Source: Atlantibacter sp032062175 (GTDB lineage Bacteria > Pseudomonadota > Gammaproteobacteria > Enterobacterales > Enterobacteriaceae). Taken from it: a stretch of 64,000 bases of DNA. The stretch covers positions 47,359 to 111,358 of the forward strand of contig NZ_DAMBQK010000014.1 in the NCBI RefSeq assembly GCF_032062175.1, written 5' to 3'. The position numbers were made by a program, and so were the translations under genes. Position 1 is the first letter of the stretch, and the number at the start of each line of letters is the position of its first letter. The notes under the pieces were generated by a model. It was not told the origin of the DNA, ran no database searches, and saw nothing but the letters and a program-made list of their open reading frames with translations. This document shows, piece after piece, positions 17,537 to 25,713 of this stretch.

Positions 17537-18040
17537 TTTTCCACGGCGATGGCATCGAATTGCCATCGCCGCCTCCCGTCACTGTCTCTGCCCTGAGCCA
17601 TCCCCATAAAATAAATCAGTATGTGTTACACAATAGTAATGACTCATAAAGCTGACGAGTTGTATTTTTGAGATAAAAATTCCGGGCCATTAAAACACAA
17701 TCCAATCAAAGTCTAATTTTTATAGCGTATCCCCTGAGATAAAACGCATCACCATATTATATAGCAACCAATGCTATCACATTGAAAACTTTACGTATCG
17801 AGCCGTGTAAATAGTAAAACTCCATATTCACAAGTACATTAAAGCACAATTAATCGGAACAAATTAATATTTATCGAATCATGACAAATATTAAAAATTA
17901 TTTTAAAATTAGCATCCTGTAATTATTTATAAATAACTTAAAAATATCACCAGAAAATATATAAGAACAATAACCCATTTAATAATGGTGAATATTCTTC
18001 GCCTATTTCAATTTCAGGGAAAATTAAAGGGAAATTTGAT
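17537..18040. other. AT-rich intergenic region between xanP and pilin 6
   Basis: 504 bp. It starts with a perfect 10-bp stem (GGCGATGGCA ... TGCCATCGCC, 17545-17570) just after xanP that lacks a T-run, so it may stabilise the xanP mRNA end rather than terminate. The rest is strongly AT-rich. The last 60 bp (hairpin CCATT-TAAT-AATGG, then GGTGAATATTCTTCGCCTA) resembles the leader of pilin 2 (GGTGAATGTTTTTCACCTA). Presumably it holds the promoter of pilins 6 and 7; I cannot assign -35/-10 boxes with confidence and see no gene. Confidence 0.55.
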
Positions 18041-18571
18041 ATGAAAAAAACACTATTTAGCCTTGCTGTCTCTACACTTTTCGTCGTATGCGCAGCGCAG
18101 GCAGAAGATCAATCCGCTGTAATTAATATTAATGGGGTGGTCACTGCAGGCACAGAAAGCTCATGTACCGTATTTCCTTCTACCAATTCAATAACCCTGT
18201 CAGGAAAAGCCGATACTCTGCCGCTACAAAATGAGCCTGTCTCCAGTGCGACAACTTTCACCGTTCAGGTAAGTGGCGACAAAGAATGCATGGACAAAAT
18301 TGATACCAATCAAATTGGCGTTCAATTAAAAGGCACCGCAGATGCCAACGGCACAGTGCTGGCCAATACACATACCGGAAGCGATGCGGCACAAGGTGTC
18401 GGCATTGGGATTTATAATGCGAATGGTGACGTAATAAACGTTAACGACAACCATAACGTCATGCTTCCTGAAGGCATTGGCTTTGGCCTCAGCATGGTTC
18501 AACTCAATGGCCAAACCCCTGTAGCGGGTTTAGTCCATGGTTCACTGACTATTGATATCGAGCGTCTTTAA
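18041..18571 (+). CDS. fimbrial pilin subunit 6
   Basis: 176 residues: signal peptide to A-Q-A, mature start EDQSAVININGVVT, cysteines in SSCTVF and KECMDK, then Q-L-K-G-T-A-D, A-A-Q-G-V-G-I-G-I-Y and C-terminus SLTIDIERL. It is separated from the main fimbrial operon by xanP but shares leader sequence and signal peptide style with pilin 2, pointing to a copied block. It has its own long AT-rich upstream region and a terminator at 18579-18605, so it may be expressed independently of the chaperone and usher it needs. Confidence 0.82.
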   Translation: MKKTLFSLAVSTLFVVCAAQAEDQSAVININGVVTAGTESSCTVFPSTNSITLSGKADTLPLQNEPVSSATTFTVQVSGDKECMDKIDTNQIGVQLKGTADANGTVLANTHTGSDAAQGVGIGIYNANGDVINVNDNHNVMLPEGIGFGLSMVQLNGQTPVAGLVHGSLTIDIERL

Positions 18572-18578
18572 CAAAGCT

Positions 18579-18605
18579 ATGCCCATCATGTTAATGGGCA
18601 TTTTT
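18579..18605 (+). terminator. terminator after pilin 6
   Basis: ATGCCCAT pairs with ATGGGCAT around seven bases, followed by TTTT; it lies between pilins 6 and 7 and probably attenuates pilin 7. Confidence 0.75.
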
Positions 18606-18634
18606 AATGCAAAATATAAATAAGGAAATTGAAC

Positions 18635-19189
18635 ATGAAAAAAATGCTCCCGATGTTTTTTTCAGCATTATCTTTAATAGCTGGTGCTCAGGGTAACGCG
18701 CAAGCAGAAGATGTAGGCGCTACACTCTCCATTACTGGATCTGTAACGCAAAGCATTGCGCAGTCATGCTCTATGTACCTCAGTAAAAATGCAGTCGCGC
18801 TACTTGGTGATGTTTCAAACCTGGTCAAGCAGGGCGAAGATTTTAAAGCAGGCGCCAGCATTGATGTTTCAATCGGTGCTAATTCAAGCACGGCGGCCTG
18901 TAAGCAGATGGCCGATGAAGGCAAACTGGCTTATAAATTTATGGGCATTGCAGATGATGCAGACGGTACTGTGTTGTCAAATAGTGAGATTTCTACTGGC
19001 GCTGCCAAAGGCATTGGTATCGGCGTTTTTGACTCGGAAACTAAAAAGCTCCTGAAGATTAATGAAGATACGATACTGGCTAAATCATGGGCAAATACCT
19101 TTAACGTAGCCATGGTCAAACTTAATGGCCAGACTGCGACCGCCGGCGCAGTAAAAAGCGCACTGACAATTCAGTTTGAGCGTTTGTAA
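18635..19189 (+). CDS. fimbrial pilin subunit 7
   Basis: 184 residues from the ATG at 18635 (an in-frame ATG at 18629 is also possible; AAGGAA upstream suits either). Signal peptide ends near A-Q-A-E, the mature start is EDVGATLSITGSVT, cysteines in QSCSMY and AACKQM, then Y-K-F-M-G-I-A-D-D, A-K-G-I-G-I-G-V-F and C-terminus ALTIQFERL. It is closest in pattern to pilin 2 among the set (both have an L-A-K segment and a Y-K-F-x-G-x-A-D core). It ends the fimbrial region, with a terminator at 19203-19225. Confidence 0.82.
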   Translation: MKKMLPMFFSALSLIAGAQGNAQAEDVGATLSITGSVTQSIAQSCSMYLSKNAVALLGDVSNLVKQGEDFKAGASIDVSIGANSSTAACKQMADEGKLAYKFMGIADDADGTVLSNSEISTGAAKGIGIGVFDSETKKLLKINEDTILAKSWANTFNVAMVKLNGQTATAGAVKSALTIQFERL

Positions 19190-19202
19190 TACAATAAGTA
19201 AG

Positions 19203-19225
19203 GCCCATCCTACGATGGGCTTTTA
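19203..19225 (+). terminator. terminator after pilin 7
   Basis: GCCCATC-CTAC-GATGGGC followed by TTTTA, between the last pilin and yicH. Confidence 0.75.
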
Positions 19226-19307
19226 TTCCTCTGCATCCATTCTGCCTTGAGCAATCGCCATAAATCGTGCATAACTCCTTCATTGGCTATTCATCGGATG
19301 GAAGACA

Positions 19308-21047
19308 ATGAAATTTCTTGGAAAGCTCATCGTTGCGCTGCTTGTCGCCGTTCTGGTCGCGATCCTGGGGCTGTACATTTTGCTTCAGACCCGTTGGGGC
19401 GCGGGCTGGATCACCGACTGGGTCAACGCGCACAGCGACTACCACATCACTTTTGATGAGATGGATCACCGCTTTTCATCGCCTTCACATGTGTTGCTGA
19501 AAAACGTGACCTTTGGACGTAACGGCCAGCCCGCGACGTTAGTGGCCCAAAGCGTAGATATTGGCCTGAGCAGCCGCCAAATCACCGATCCTTTCCATGT
19601 TGATGCCATTATCCTCAGAGAAGGCACGTTAAATATTTCCCCGGATACCGCCTCGATCCCTTTCCAGGCCGACCGTTTACAGCTCAGCGACATGGCATTC
19701 AACAGCCCGAACAGCGCGTGGAATCTCAGCGCCCAGCGGGTCAACGGTGGCCTGACGCCCTGGCTGCCGGAAGCCGGACGCATTCTGGGCAGCAAAGCCA
19801 GAATCGAACTCAGCGCCGGTTCGCTGACGTTGAACGGCATTCCGGCCAGCAATGTGCTGATCCAGGGCGATATCGATAATGACGAAGTGAATTTCACTAC
19901 CCTCGGCGCGGACGTGGCGCGCGGCTCACTCACCGGCAATGCACGCCGTAATGCCGATGGCGGCTGGCAGGTGGATAACCTGCGCCTGAGCGATATCCGC
20001 CTGCAAAGCGATAAAAGCCTTGTCGATTTGCTCTACCCCGTCACCAGCCTGCCGTTGCTTAAACTGGGCCGGGTAGACGTCACCAATGCGCGCCTGGAAG
20101 GACCAAACTGGGCAGTGACCGATCTGGATATGACACTGCGGGACATCACCTTCAGCAATAACGACTGGCAGAGTGAAGAAGGGAGAGTGTCCCTTGATGC
20201 CACTGAATTTATCTACGGCTCCCTGCATTTCTTCGACCCTATCGCCAATGCGAATTTATCCAGCAAAGGTGTGGAAATCAGCCAACTGACGTCACGCTGG
20301 GAAGGCGGCATGATCCGCGCCCGTGGTGAGTGGACGCGCAATGATAAAGGGCTAACGCTGGCGGATGTAGCGATTGCCGGGCTGGAATATACCCTGCCAG
20401 AGGACTGGAGAAAGCAGTGGATGACGCCGCTGCCGGAATGGCTGAACCGCGTGACGGTGACCAAATTCTCCGCCAGCCGCAACCTGATTATTGATATCGA
20501 TCCCGCTTTCCCGTTCCAGCTTACGGCGCTGGACGGCTACGGCAATTTACTGGAGCTGGTGCGCAACCGCCAGTGGGGGATCTGGAGCGGTAACGCCACG
20601 CTGAACGCCGCCGCCGCTACTTTTAACCGGGTGGATGTGCGCAGGCCATCTATCGCGCTTAACGCCAATAGCAATAACATTACCATCAGCGAACTGAGCG
20701 CCTTTGCCGGTAAAGGAATGCTGGAAGCCACTGCCTCGATTGCGCAACAACCAGAGCGGCAAATCGCCTTAAGCCTGAATGGCCGGGCAGTACCGGCCAA
20801 CGTGCTGGAAAACTGGGGATGGCCGCAGGTGCCGTTACAAGGGGACGCCAATATGCGGCTCAGCGCCCGGGGCCAGCTTAACGCGGATCGACCGCTAAAA
20901 CCCACGGTGAACGCAACCCTGACTATCAATGCCGCCAACGGTCAGCAAATTCAGCAAACCATGCAAGCGGGCGTGGTAGCGGGTACGCCGTCAACGCCAG
21001 AAGCGCCTTCGACAACAGAACAGCCCCAGGCGAACCCCTTTCAGTAG
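19308..21047 (+). CDS. yicH: AsmA family protein YicH
   Basis: 579 residues (E. coli YicH 569). It has one N-terminal transmembrane anchor (residues about 3-27) and a long periplasmic beta-rich body, the layout of AsmA-like proteins that are thought to form bridges for phospholipid transport between inner and outer membrane. Family identity is clear from the MDHRFS-PSH-VL block near residue 55 and the DIDPAFPFQLTALDGYG segment near 400. The tail is Thr/Pro-rich. It follows the fimbrial island but keeps its E. coli neighbour xanP (plus two pilins between). It ends at a symmetrical terminator and a rearrangement join. Confidence 0.93.
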   Translation: MKFLGKLIVALLVAVLVAILGLYILLQTRWGAGWITDWVNAHSDYHITFDEMDHRFSSPSHVLLKNVTFGRNGQPATLVAQSVDIGLSSRQITDPFHVDAIILREGTLNISPDTASIPFQADRLQLSDMAFNSPNSAWNLSAQRVNGGLTPWLPEAGRILGSKARIELSAGSLTLNGIPASNVLIQGDIDNDEVNFTTLGADVARGSLTGNARRNADGGWQVDNLRLSDIRLQSDKSLVDLLYPVTSLPLLKLGRVDVTNARLEGPNWAVTDLDMTLRDITFSNNDWQSEEGRVSLDATEFIYGSLHFFDPIANANLSSKGVEISQLTSRWEGGMIRARGEWTRNDKGLTLADVAIAGLEYTLPEDWRKQWMTPLPEWLNRVTVTKFSASRNLIIDIDPAFPFQLTALDGYGNLLELVRNRQWGIWSGNATLNAAAATFNRVDVRRPSIALNANSNNITISELSAFAGKGMLEATASIAQQPERQIALSLNGRAVPANVLENWGWPQVPLQGDANMRLSARGQLNADRPLKPTVNATLTINAANGQQIQQTMQAGVVAGTPSTPEAPSTTEQPQANPFQ

Positions 21048-21054
21048 CGCAGCA

Positions 21055-21083
21055 CCTTCACCGTCCAGGGCGGTGAAGGGTTT
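21055..21083. terminator. bidirectional terminator between yicH and fabY
   Basis: CCTTCACCG (21055-21063) pairs perfectly with CGGTGAAGG (21071-21079), followed by TTTA. It separates two convergent genes and lies at the join between blocks that are far apart in E. coli. Confidence 0.6.
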
Positions 21084-22071
21084 ACTCCTCTTCGTTGCCA
21101 CCCTCTTCCAGCGGCCCGAACGGTTTAGCAGGTAACACGATGTAAGTCCCTTCAAACACCGCGCCCAGCGTCTCGTCGCCAATCAGTTCCACCTGCAACT
21201 GCACCCGCGCTTTACGCCCGCGCGCCAGCCGATCCAGATCGCCGCTTAGCGAGCCCAGATCGGCAATCGCACTGGGGCGGCCTGTGATCGGCGCGCTATA
21301 ACGAATGTGCGCATCGGCAAGAATGATGGTGCCGCCGAGATGGCGCTCACGCAGCATCAGCCAAATCAGTCCCCAGCCGGTCAGCGTGGCAAGGGAAAAC
21401 AGACTTCCCGCGAACAGCGTATGGTGCGGATTTTGGTTACCCGCCTCCGGCATGGTGGTAACAAATTTCTGCCCGGTATATTGCAGAATACGCACGCCCA
21501 TCTTCTCGCTGAGCGGAATATGCTGATACCACGCCTGCTGCAACTGCCCGCACCAGTCGGCGCGATGCAAAATATCATCCAGCGGCACGATGGGTTTGAT
21601 CATCAAAAAGTGGCGCAGCGGCGTGGTTTGCGGCGTGGTGATCTCGCCCTGATTCACAAAGCCCAGCTTGGCGAAAAACTCCACGGCGTCTTCACGGGCG
21701 CTACAGGTCACGCGCTTCACCCCTTCCTGACGGGCGACGGATTCCAGCGTCATCGCCACCAGCGTGCCGAGGCCTTTGTCCTGCACGTTCGGGTCGACCG
21801 CCATAAAGCGAATAGAGGCTTCATTATCGGCATTGATATACAGCCTGCCCACGGCCACCGGTTTGCCGCTTTCATCCACCACCATTTGGTGATGCGCCAG
21901 CGCATCCCAGCCGTCGCGCTCGGAGCCTTTCGGTTGATGCAGGGGTTTACGCAACATTTCCCAGCGAAATTGATAGTAGCTTTCCAGCTCTTCTTCCGTT
22001 TGGGGTACGCGAAGATGATACATAGATGGACTCTCTCTTGTTGCCAGGGGCCGCGCCGTTAACGGGCTCAT
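21082..22071 (-). CDS. fabY: fatty acid biosynthesis protein FabY/MadA (YiiD)
   Basis: 329 residues, the E. coli YiiD length. An N-terminal GNAT acetyltransferase-like domain (about 20-150, with the V-Q-D-K-G-L-G-T-L acetyl-CoA loop) is joined to a C-terminal hot-dog thioesterase-like domain (NPHHTLFAGSLFSLATLTGWG). The family has been linked to malonyl-ACP decarboxylation, which primes fatty-acid synthesis. The start at 22071 matches the E. coli N-terminus; an upstream extension to 22173 is inside dtd and is rejected. Its ATG overlaps the dtd stop by ATGA, so it is translationally coupled as the last gene of the yihX operon. Confidence 0.95.
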   Translation of the reverse strand: MSPLTARPLATRESPSMYHLRVPQTEEELESYYQFRWEMLRKPLHQPKGSERDGWDALAHHQMVVDESGKPVAVGRLYINADNEASIRFMAVDPNVQDKGLGTLVAMTLESVARQEGVKRVTCSAREDAVEFFAKLGFVNQGEITTPQTTPLRHFLMIKPIVPLDDILHRADWCGQLQQAWYQHIPLSEKMGVRILQYTGQKFVTTMPEAGNQNPHHTLFAGSLFSLATLTGWGLIWLMLRERHLGGTIILADAHIRYSAPITGRPSAIADLGSLSGDLDRLARGRKARVQLQVELIGDETLGAVFEGTYIVLPAKPFGPLEEGGNEEE

Positions 22072-22505
22072 ACTTGCAGCCAGAACGTGACGGGGCCGTC
22101 GTTCACCAGGGACACCTGCATATCTGCGGCAAAGCGCCCGGTTTGTGTCTCTGTGCCAAGGTTGCGGCAACACTCGACGAAATACTCGTACAGTTCTTCC
22201 GCCAGGGCAGGTGCCGCGCCGTTGGAAAAGCTCGGGCGCATACCGCTGTTGGTATCCGCCGCCAGGGTAAACTGCGACACCACCAGAACGCTGCCGCCCG
22301 CCTGTTGAACGTTGAGGTTCATTTTGCCGTTTTCATCGCTGAAAATGCGGTAACCCAGCACCCGTTCGCACAGCCGGTTCGCCTTCTGGGCGTTGTCTTC
22401 CTTTTCGACACCTAATAACACCAAAAGTCCTGGGCCGATTTCACCCGTCACGTCACCGTTAACGGCGACGCTGGCACACGTTACGCGTTGAATTAATGCA
22501 ATCAT
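22068..22505 (-). CDS. dtd: D-aminoacyl-tRNA deacylase
   Basis: 145 residues, exactly the E. coli length. It hydrolyses D-amino acids (and glycine) mischarged on tRNA, protecting translation. The two catalytic signatures are present: S-Q-F-T-L-A-A near residue 78 and the C-terminal D-G-P-V-T-F variant of the G-P-V-T motif. The ATG at 22505 overlaps the yihY stop codon (ATGA), and its own stop overlaps the fabY start, so the three genes form a tightly coupled unit. The frame's upstream extension lies within yihY. Confidence 0.96.
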   Translation of the reverse strand: MIALIQRVTCASVAVNGDVTGEIGPGLLVLLGVEKEDNAQKANRLCERVLGYRIFSDENGKMNLNVQQAGGSVLVVSQFTLAADTNSGMRPSFSNGAAPALAEELYEYFVECCRNLGTETQTGRFAADMQVSLVNDGPVTFWLQV

Positions 22506-23374
22506 GGTTCTTCTTCGGATTCTTGTTCTGCCGCTAATTTTAGCGCTCGGTAGTCCCCGAGAGTGACAGTAATTTCCGCGCCAAGCAAGACGATACACCA
22601 CGTCCAGTACACCCAAACGAACAAAATGGGGATCACCGCAAGCACGCCGTAAATCAGCTGATAGGAGGGGAACATGGTGATATACAGCGCGAAACCTTTC
22701 TTACCCAGCTCAAAAAGCAGCGCCGCCACCAGCGAACCCACCAGCGCATCCCGGGCAGGCACACGAGTGGTCGGTACAATGCTGTACAGCAGCCAGAATG
22801 ACAGCCAGGAGAGCAGCAACGGGAAAATGCGCAACACGTTGTCGATCAGCGAATCAAACCCGCTAACCCAGCGCAACGACAGCAGATACGAGCTGATCGC
22901 CAGGCTGGCCCCCGCCAGTAATGGCCCGAGGGTTAAAATCATCCAGTAAACCGCGAACGAATAAATTTTTGGCCGGACCCGCTTGCTGCGCCAGATGGTA
23001 TTCAGGGCACTGTCCACCGCGTACATCAATAGCAGCGCCGTGACGATCAGCCCACAGGCACCTACCGCCGTCATCTTGCTGGAGTTGGCAACGAACTGCT
23101 CGATATAGCGCTGGATAATATCACCCGTGGCGGGCATAAAATTGGCGAAGATAAAGTGGCGCAACTGAATACTGACGTCGGAAAACATCGGAAACGCAGC
23201 AAACAACGCAAACACCACCGCGACGAACGGCACCAGCGAGAGCAACGACACATAGGCCAGGTTGCCCGCCAGGGTGGTCATGTTGTCCTGATCGATTCGC
23301 TCCCACAGCAACTTACACCATGCCCAGAAAGGCGCGGTGTGTTTGGTTGCATGATGGCGAACGCGTCTTAACAT
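22502..23374 (-). CDS. yihY: BrkB/YihY family inner membrane protein
   Basis: 290 residues, as in E. coli. Six predicted membrane helices; the amphipathic pattern D-N-M-T-T-L-A-G-N-L-A-Y near residue 32 and P-x-x-R-V-P-x-R-D-A-L-V-G-S near 200 are family landmarks. It was once called ribonuclease BN by mistake; no enzymatic role is established. The C-terminus is acidic (EQESEEEP). It overlaps yihX at its start by 7 bp and dtd at its end by 4 bp. Confidence 0.94.
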   Translation of the reverse strand: MLRRVRHHATKHTAPFWAWCKLLWERIDQDNMTTLAGNLAYVSLLSLVPFVAVVFALFAAFPMFSDVSIQLRHFIFANFMPATGDIIQRYIEQFVANSSKMTAVGACGLIVTALLLMYAVDSALNTIWRSKRVRPKIYSFAVYWMILTLGPLLAGASLAISSYLLSLRWVSGFDSLIDNVLRIFPLLLSWLSFWLLYSIVPTTRVPARDALVGSLVAALLFELGKKGFALYITMFPSYQLIYGVLAVIPILFVWVYWTWCIVLLGAEITVTLGDYRALKLAAEQESEEEP

Positions 23375-23967
23375 GGCTGTTTCGCAAAATAGTCCGGCAG
23401 CGTGGATTTATCGGTCACATGAATGCTGGTGATCCCCACGGCCTGCGCCCCTTTAATATTATCGGCGTTATCGTCGAAAAAGACCGCGTCACTGGCCGGA
23501 TATCCTTCCGCTTCGAGGACTTTTTGATAAATCGCCGGTTCGGGCTTGCGTGACCCCAATTCCTGCGACAGATAGACATGGTCGGCAGCGGCCTGCACTT
23601 CCGGGTAGTTGGTCGGCCAGAAGGTGGTGTGCAGGCGATTGGTATTCGACAGCACCACCACGCGATGCCCCTGCTCGCGCAGCTTATGCATGATATCGAT
23701 GACTTCCGGGCGCAGACCGACAAACACTGCCTGCCATCCCGCCGCGAACTGTTCGTAACTCAACGACAATTCCATGGATTCGCACAATAATTTTGCGAAT
23801 TCCTCATCGCTGATTTCACCGCGCTCATGCTTCTCGAACGGTTCGCCCATAGTGAAACTTTGCTGAAGCGTAGCCAGCGGCACGCGGCTGTAATCACTCC
23901 ATACGCCCAGCACGCGGTTAAAGTCGATATCGACGATGACGTTACCTAAATCAAACATATAAAGCAT
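23368..23967 (-). CDS. yihX: alpha-D-glucose-1-phosphate phosphatase YihX (HAD family)
   Basis: 199 residues, full length. Haloacid-dehalogenase phosphatase that in E. coli dephosphorylates alpha-glucose-1-phosphate from glycogen breakdown. Motif I is D-L-G-N-V-I-V-D-I-D with nucleophile D6, motif II V-V-L-S-N-T-N near 108, and motif IV V-F-F-D-D-N-A-D-N near 165, with a cap domain between. It is the first gene of the yihX-yihY-dtd-fabY operon; a GGAGAG ribosome-binding site precedes the ATG. In E. coli the neighbour upstream is csqR; here two accessory modules are inserted between them. Confidence 0.95.
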   Translation of the reverse strand: MLYMFDLGNVIVDIDFNRVLGVWSDYSRVPLATLQQSFTMGEPFEKHERGEISDEEFAKLLCESMELSLSYEQFAAGWQAVFVGLRPEVIDIMHKLREQGHRVVVLSNTNRLHTTFWPTNYPEVQAAADHVYLSQELGSRKPEPAIYQKVLEAEGYPASDAVFFDDNADNIKGAQAVGITSIHVTDKSTLPDYFAKQPC

Positions 23968-24061
23968 GACGCTCTCCTTTTTGGGCCATGGAGAGTTAAC
24001 TGTAGCGGGAATATGGGGGGTTGAATAGTAACGGCTTCAAAACGAAAGCAAAGAAGTCTGA

Positions 24062-24086
24062 CCACGGTTACACAATATAACCGTGG
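24062..24086 (-). terminator. hairpin after IclR-family regulator gene
   Basis: CCACGGTTA pairs with TAACCGTGG around seven bases, 12 bp beyond the regulator stop codon. There is no strong T-run on either strand, so termination is only probable. Confidence 0.45.
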
Positions 24087-24097
24087 CGACAATAACG

Positions 24098-24895
24098 TTA
24101 AAAATCAGCGTACAGGCGCGGGCCGCGGTAACCAATGCGCTGCGACAGATCCAGCGCCGCATCGGCGATCATTTTGCCCAGCGCGGCGATTTTCTCCGGC
24201 TGGTTCTTGATTTTGGTATACAGGCTGGCAACGCTGATCGCCGCATACACTTTGCCCTGGAGGTTATACACCGGGGCCGCCAGGCAAAATACTTCTGCGT
24301 TATGCTCGCGATCGTCGATGGCGTACCCCTGCTGGCGCGCCTGGTTGAGGATGGCGAAAAACTTTGCCTCATCGGTACAGGTATACGGCGTGATCGGTTT
24401 TAATCCGCCGGTACGCGCCAGAATCGTTTTAACTTCCTCATCCGGCAGGGTGGCGAGGATCGCCTTGCCAAGCCCGGTGCAATACAGCGGGTTGTTGGAG
24501 CCGATACGCGCCGAGGTGCGCACCGAGTTCGGGCTCTCGACTTTATCGAAGTAAACCAGCTCGTCGTTATTGAGCAGCGCCAGGAAGGCAGTTTCCCCGG
24601 CCACGTCGGCCAGTTTTTCCAGCACCGAGTGCGCCACGTTCTGGAAGGGAGTCTGTTCGAGGTAACACGCGCCGGTCTGAAACAGCTTCACGCCCAGTTT
24701 GAACGATTTCTGTTTTTCGTTGGCCTGTTCCAGATAGCCTTTATCAAGCAGGGTATAGAGGATATCAAAGGTGGTGCTCTTCGGGATGCCAAGCTGCTTG
24801 CTGATTTCAGTGATTGTGAGTTCATCTTTACTTGCCGCAACCAATTCCAGCATCTCTAACGCCCGGGCTACCGAGCGATTAATCTTTTCCGACAC
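24098..24895 (-). CDS. IclR family transcriptional regulator
   Basis: 265 residues. An N-terminal winged helix-turn-helix (residues about 5-65; ITEISKQLGIPKSTTFDIL is the recognition region) is followed by the IclR effector domain, with the typical P-L-Y-C-T-G-L-G-K-A-I-L-A segment near 140 and G-Y-A-I-D-D-x-E near 190. The start is a GTG at 24895 with GAGG upstream. It lies directly downstream of the aldolase-transporter-kinase-dehydrogenase operon but behind that operon's terminator, so it has its own promoter in 24896-24988. IclR proteins usually respond to a small carboxylate or sugar acid, which fits local control of that operon (inference). Confidence 0.88.
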   Translation of the reverse strand: MSEKINRSVARALEMLELVAASKDELTITEISKQLGIPKSTTFDILYTLLDKGYLEQANEKQKSFKLGVKLFQTGACYLEQTPFQNVAHSVLEKLADVAGETAFLALLNNDELVYFDKVESPNSVRTSARIGSNNPLYCTGLGKAILATLPDEEVKTILARTGGLKPITPYTCTDEAKFFAILNQARQQGYAIDDREHNAEVFCLAAPVYNLQGKVYAAISVASLYTKIKNQPEKIAALGKMIADAALDLSQRIGYRGPRLYADF

Positions 24896-24988
24896 GGGCT
24901 TACCTCACTGTCATTGTTATAGCGGGCAGTATAGCGAGGTAACGAGAGTGAAAACAGCCGCCGAACAGGGGCAACGTGCAATAAAAAA

Positions 24989-25010
24989 GCCACAAATTTG
25001 TGGCTTTTTC
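24989..25010 (-). terminator. terminator of the aldolase operon
   Basis: Perfect palindrome GCCACAAATTTGTGGC flanked by A-run and T-run on both sides, 15 bp beyond the aldolase stop codon; works in either direction. Confidence 0.85.
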
Positions 25011-25019
25011 ACAGTCAGG

Positions 25020-25667
25020 TCAGGCCTTTTTGCCTTCATGGAACGTCTGGATAAACCTCCTGGCCTGTTGGGTGATAGCGTCCCAGTCACCGCGCGCTAT
25101 CCACTCTTTGTTGGTCAGCGCGCTGCCCACGCCCACCGCGAACGCACCGGCTTTGGCAAACTCGCGGGTGTTTTCCAGCGTGATGCCGCCCACCGGGATC
25201 AGAGACAGGTTATCCAGCGGTCCCTGCACTTCTTTCATATAGTTCACGCCCAGGCTGTTAGCCGGGAACAGCTTCAGCAAATCCACGCCCAAACGGCAGG
25301 CCTGGAGGATTTCTGATGGCGTCATTACCGCCGGGATCATCAGGCGCTGCTTCTCATGCACCATGGTGACCACGTCCGGGTTAAAATCAGGCGACAGGAC
25401 AAAATCCGCGCCTGCATCCAGTACCAGTTGCGCCATCACCGGGTTAATGACCGTACCGGCGCCGACAAACATTTTGTCGCTCATTTCCTGTTTCAGGGCG
25501 CTGATGCTTTCCAGATGACGGGTGGAGTTACAGGTCACTTCAATGACCCGGATACCACCGTCATACAGGGCGCGGGCCAGCGGCAAAATCCCTTCAGGCG
25601 CGACGCCGCGTACAATGGCAATCATGCCGGTTTCTTCAATAGCGCGAATCACGCGATGTTTAATCAT
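25020..25667 (-). CDS. KDPG/KDPGal-type aldolase
   Basis: 215 residues, class I aldolase of the Eda/DgoA family, which cleaves 2-keto-3-deoxy-6-phospho-gluconate or -galactonate to pyruvate and glyceraldehyde 3-phosphate. E43 (in RVIEVT) and Schiff-base lysine K132 (in DLLKLFPA) sit where E45 and K133 lie in E. coli Eda; the phosphate-binding P-V-G-G-I and V-G-V-G-S-A-L segments follow. It is the last gene of a five-gene minus-strand operon with two 2-keto-3-deoxygalactonokinase-like kinases, which supplies the phosphorylated substrate in principle. Whether the substrate is the galacto or gluco epimer cannot be read from sequence. Confidence 0.88.
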   Translation of the reverse strand: MIKHRVIRAIEETGMIAIVRGVAPEGILPLARALYDGGIRVIEVTCNSTRHLESISALKQEMSDKMFVGAGTVINPVMAQLVLDAGADFVLSPDFNPDVVTMVHEKQRLMIPAVMTPSEILQACRLGVDLLKLFPANSLGVNYMKEVQGPLDNLSLIPVGGITLENTREFAKAGAFAVGVGSALTNKEWIARGDWDAITQQARRFIQTFHEGKKA

Positions 25668-25713
25668 GGATAACCTCTTGGGGAAATATCAGGGAGTCGC
25701 CTCCCTGATTACA

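Noticed and set aside
17545..17570. Strong rho-independent terminator after xanP
   Set aside because: Perfect stem but no T-run follows; kept only as a structural note in the intergenic entry.
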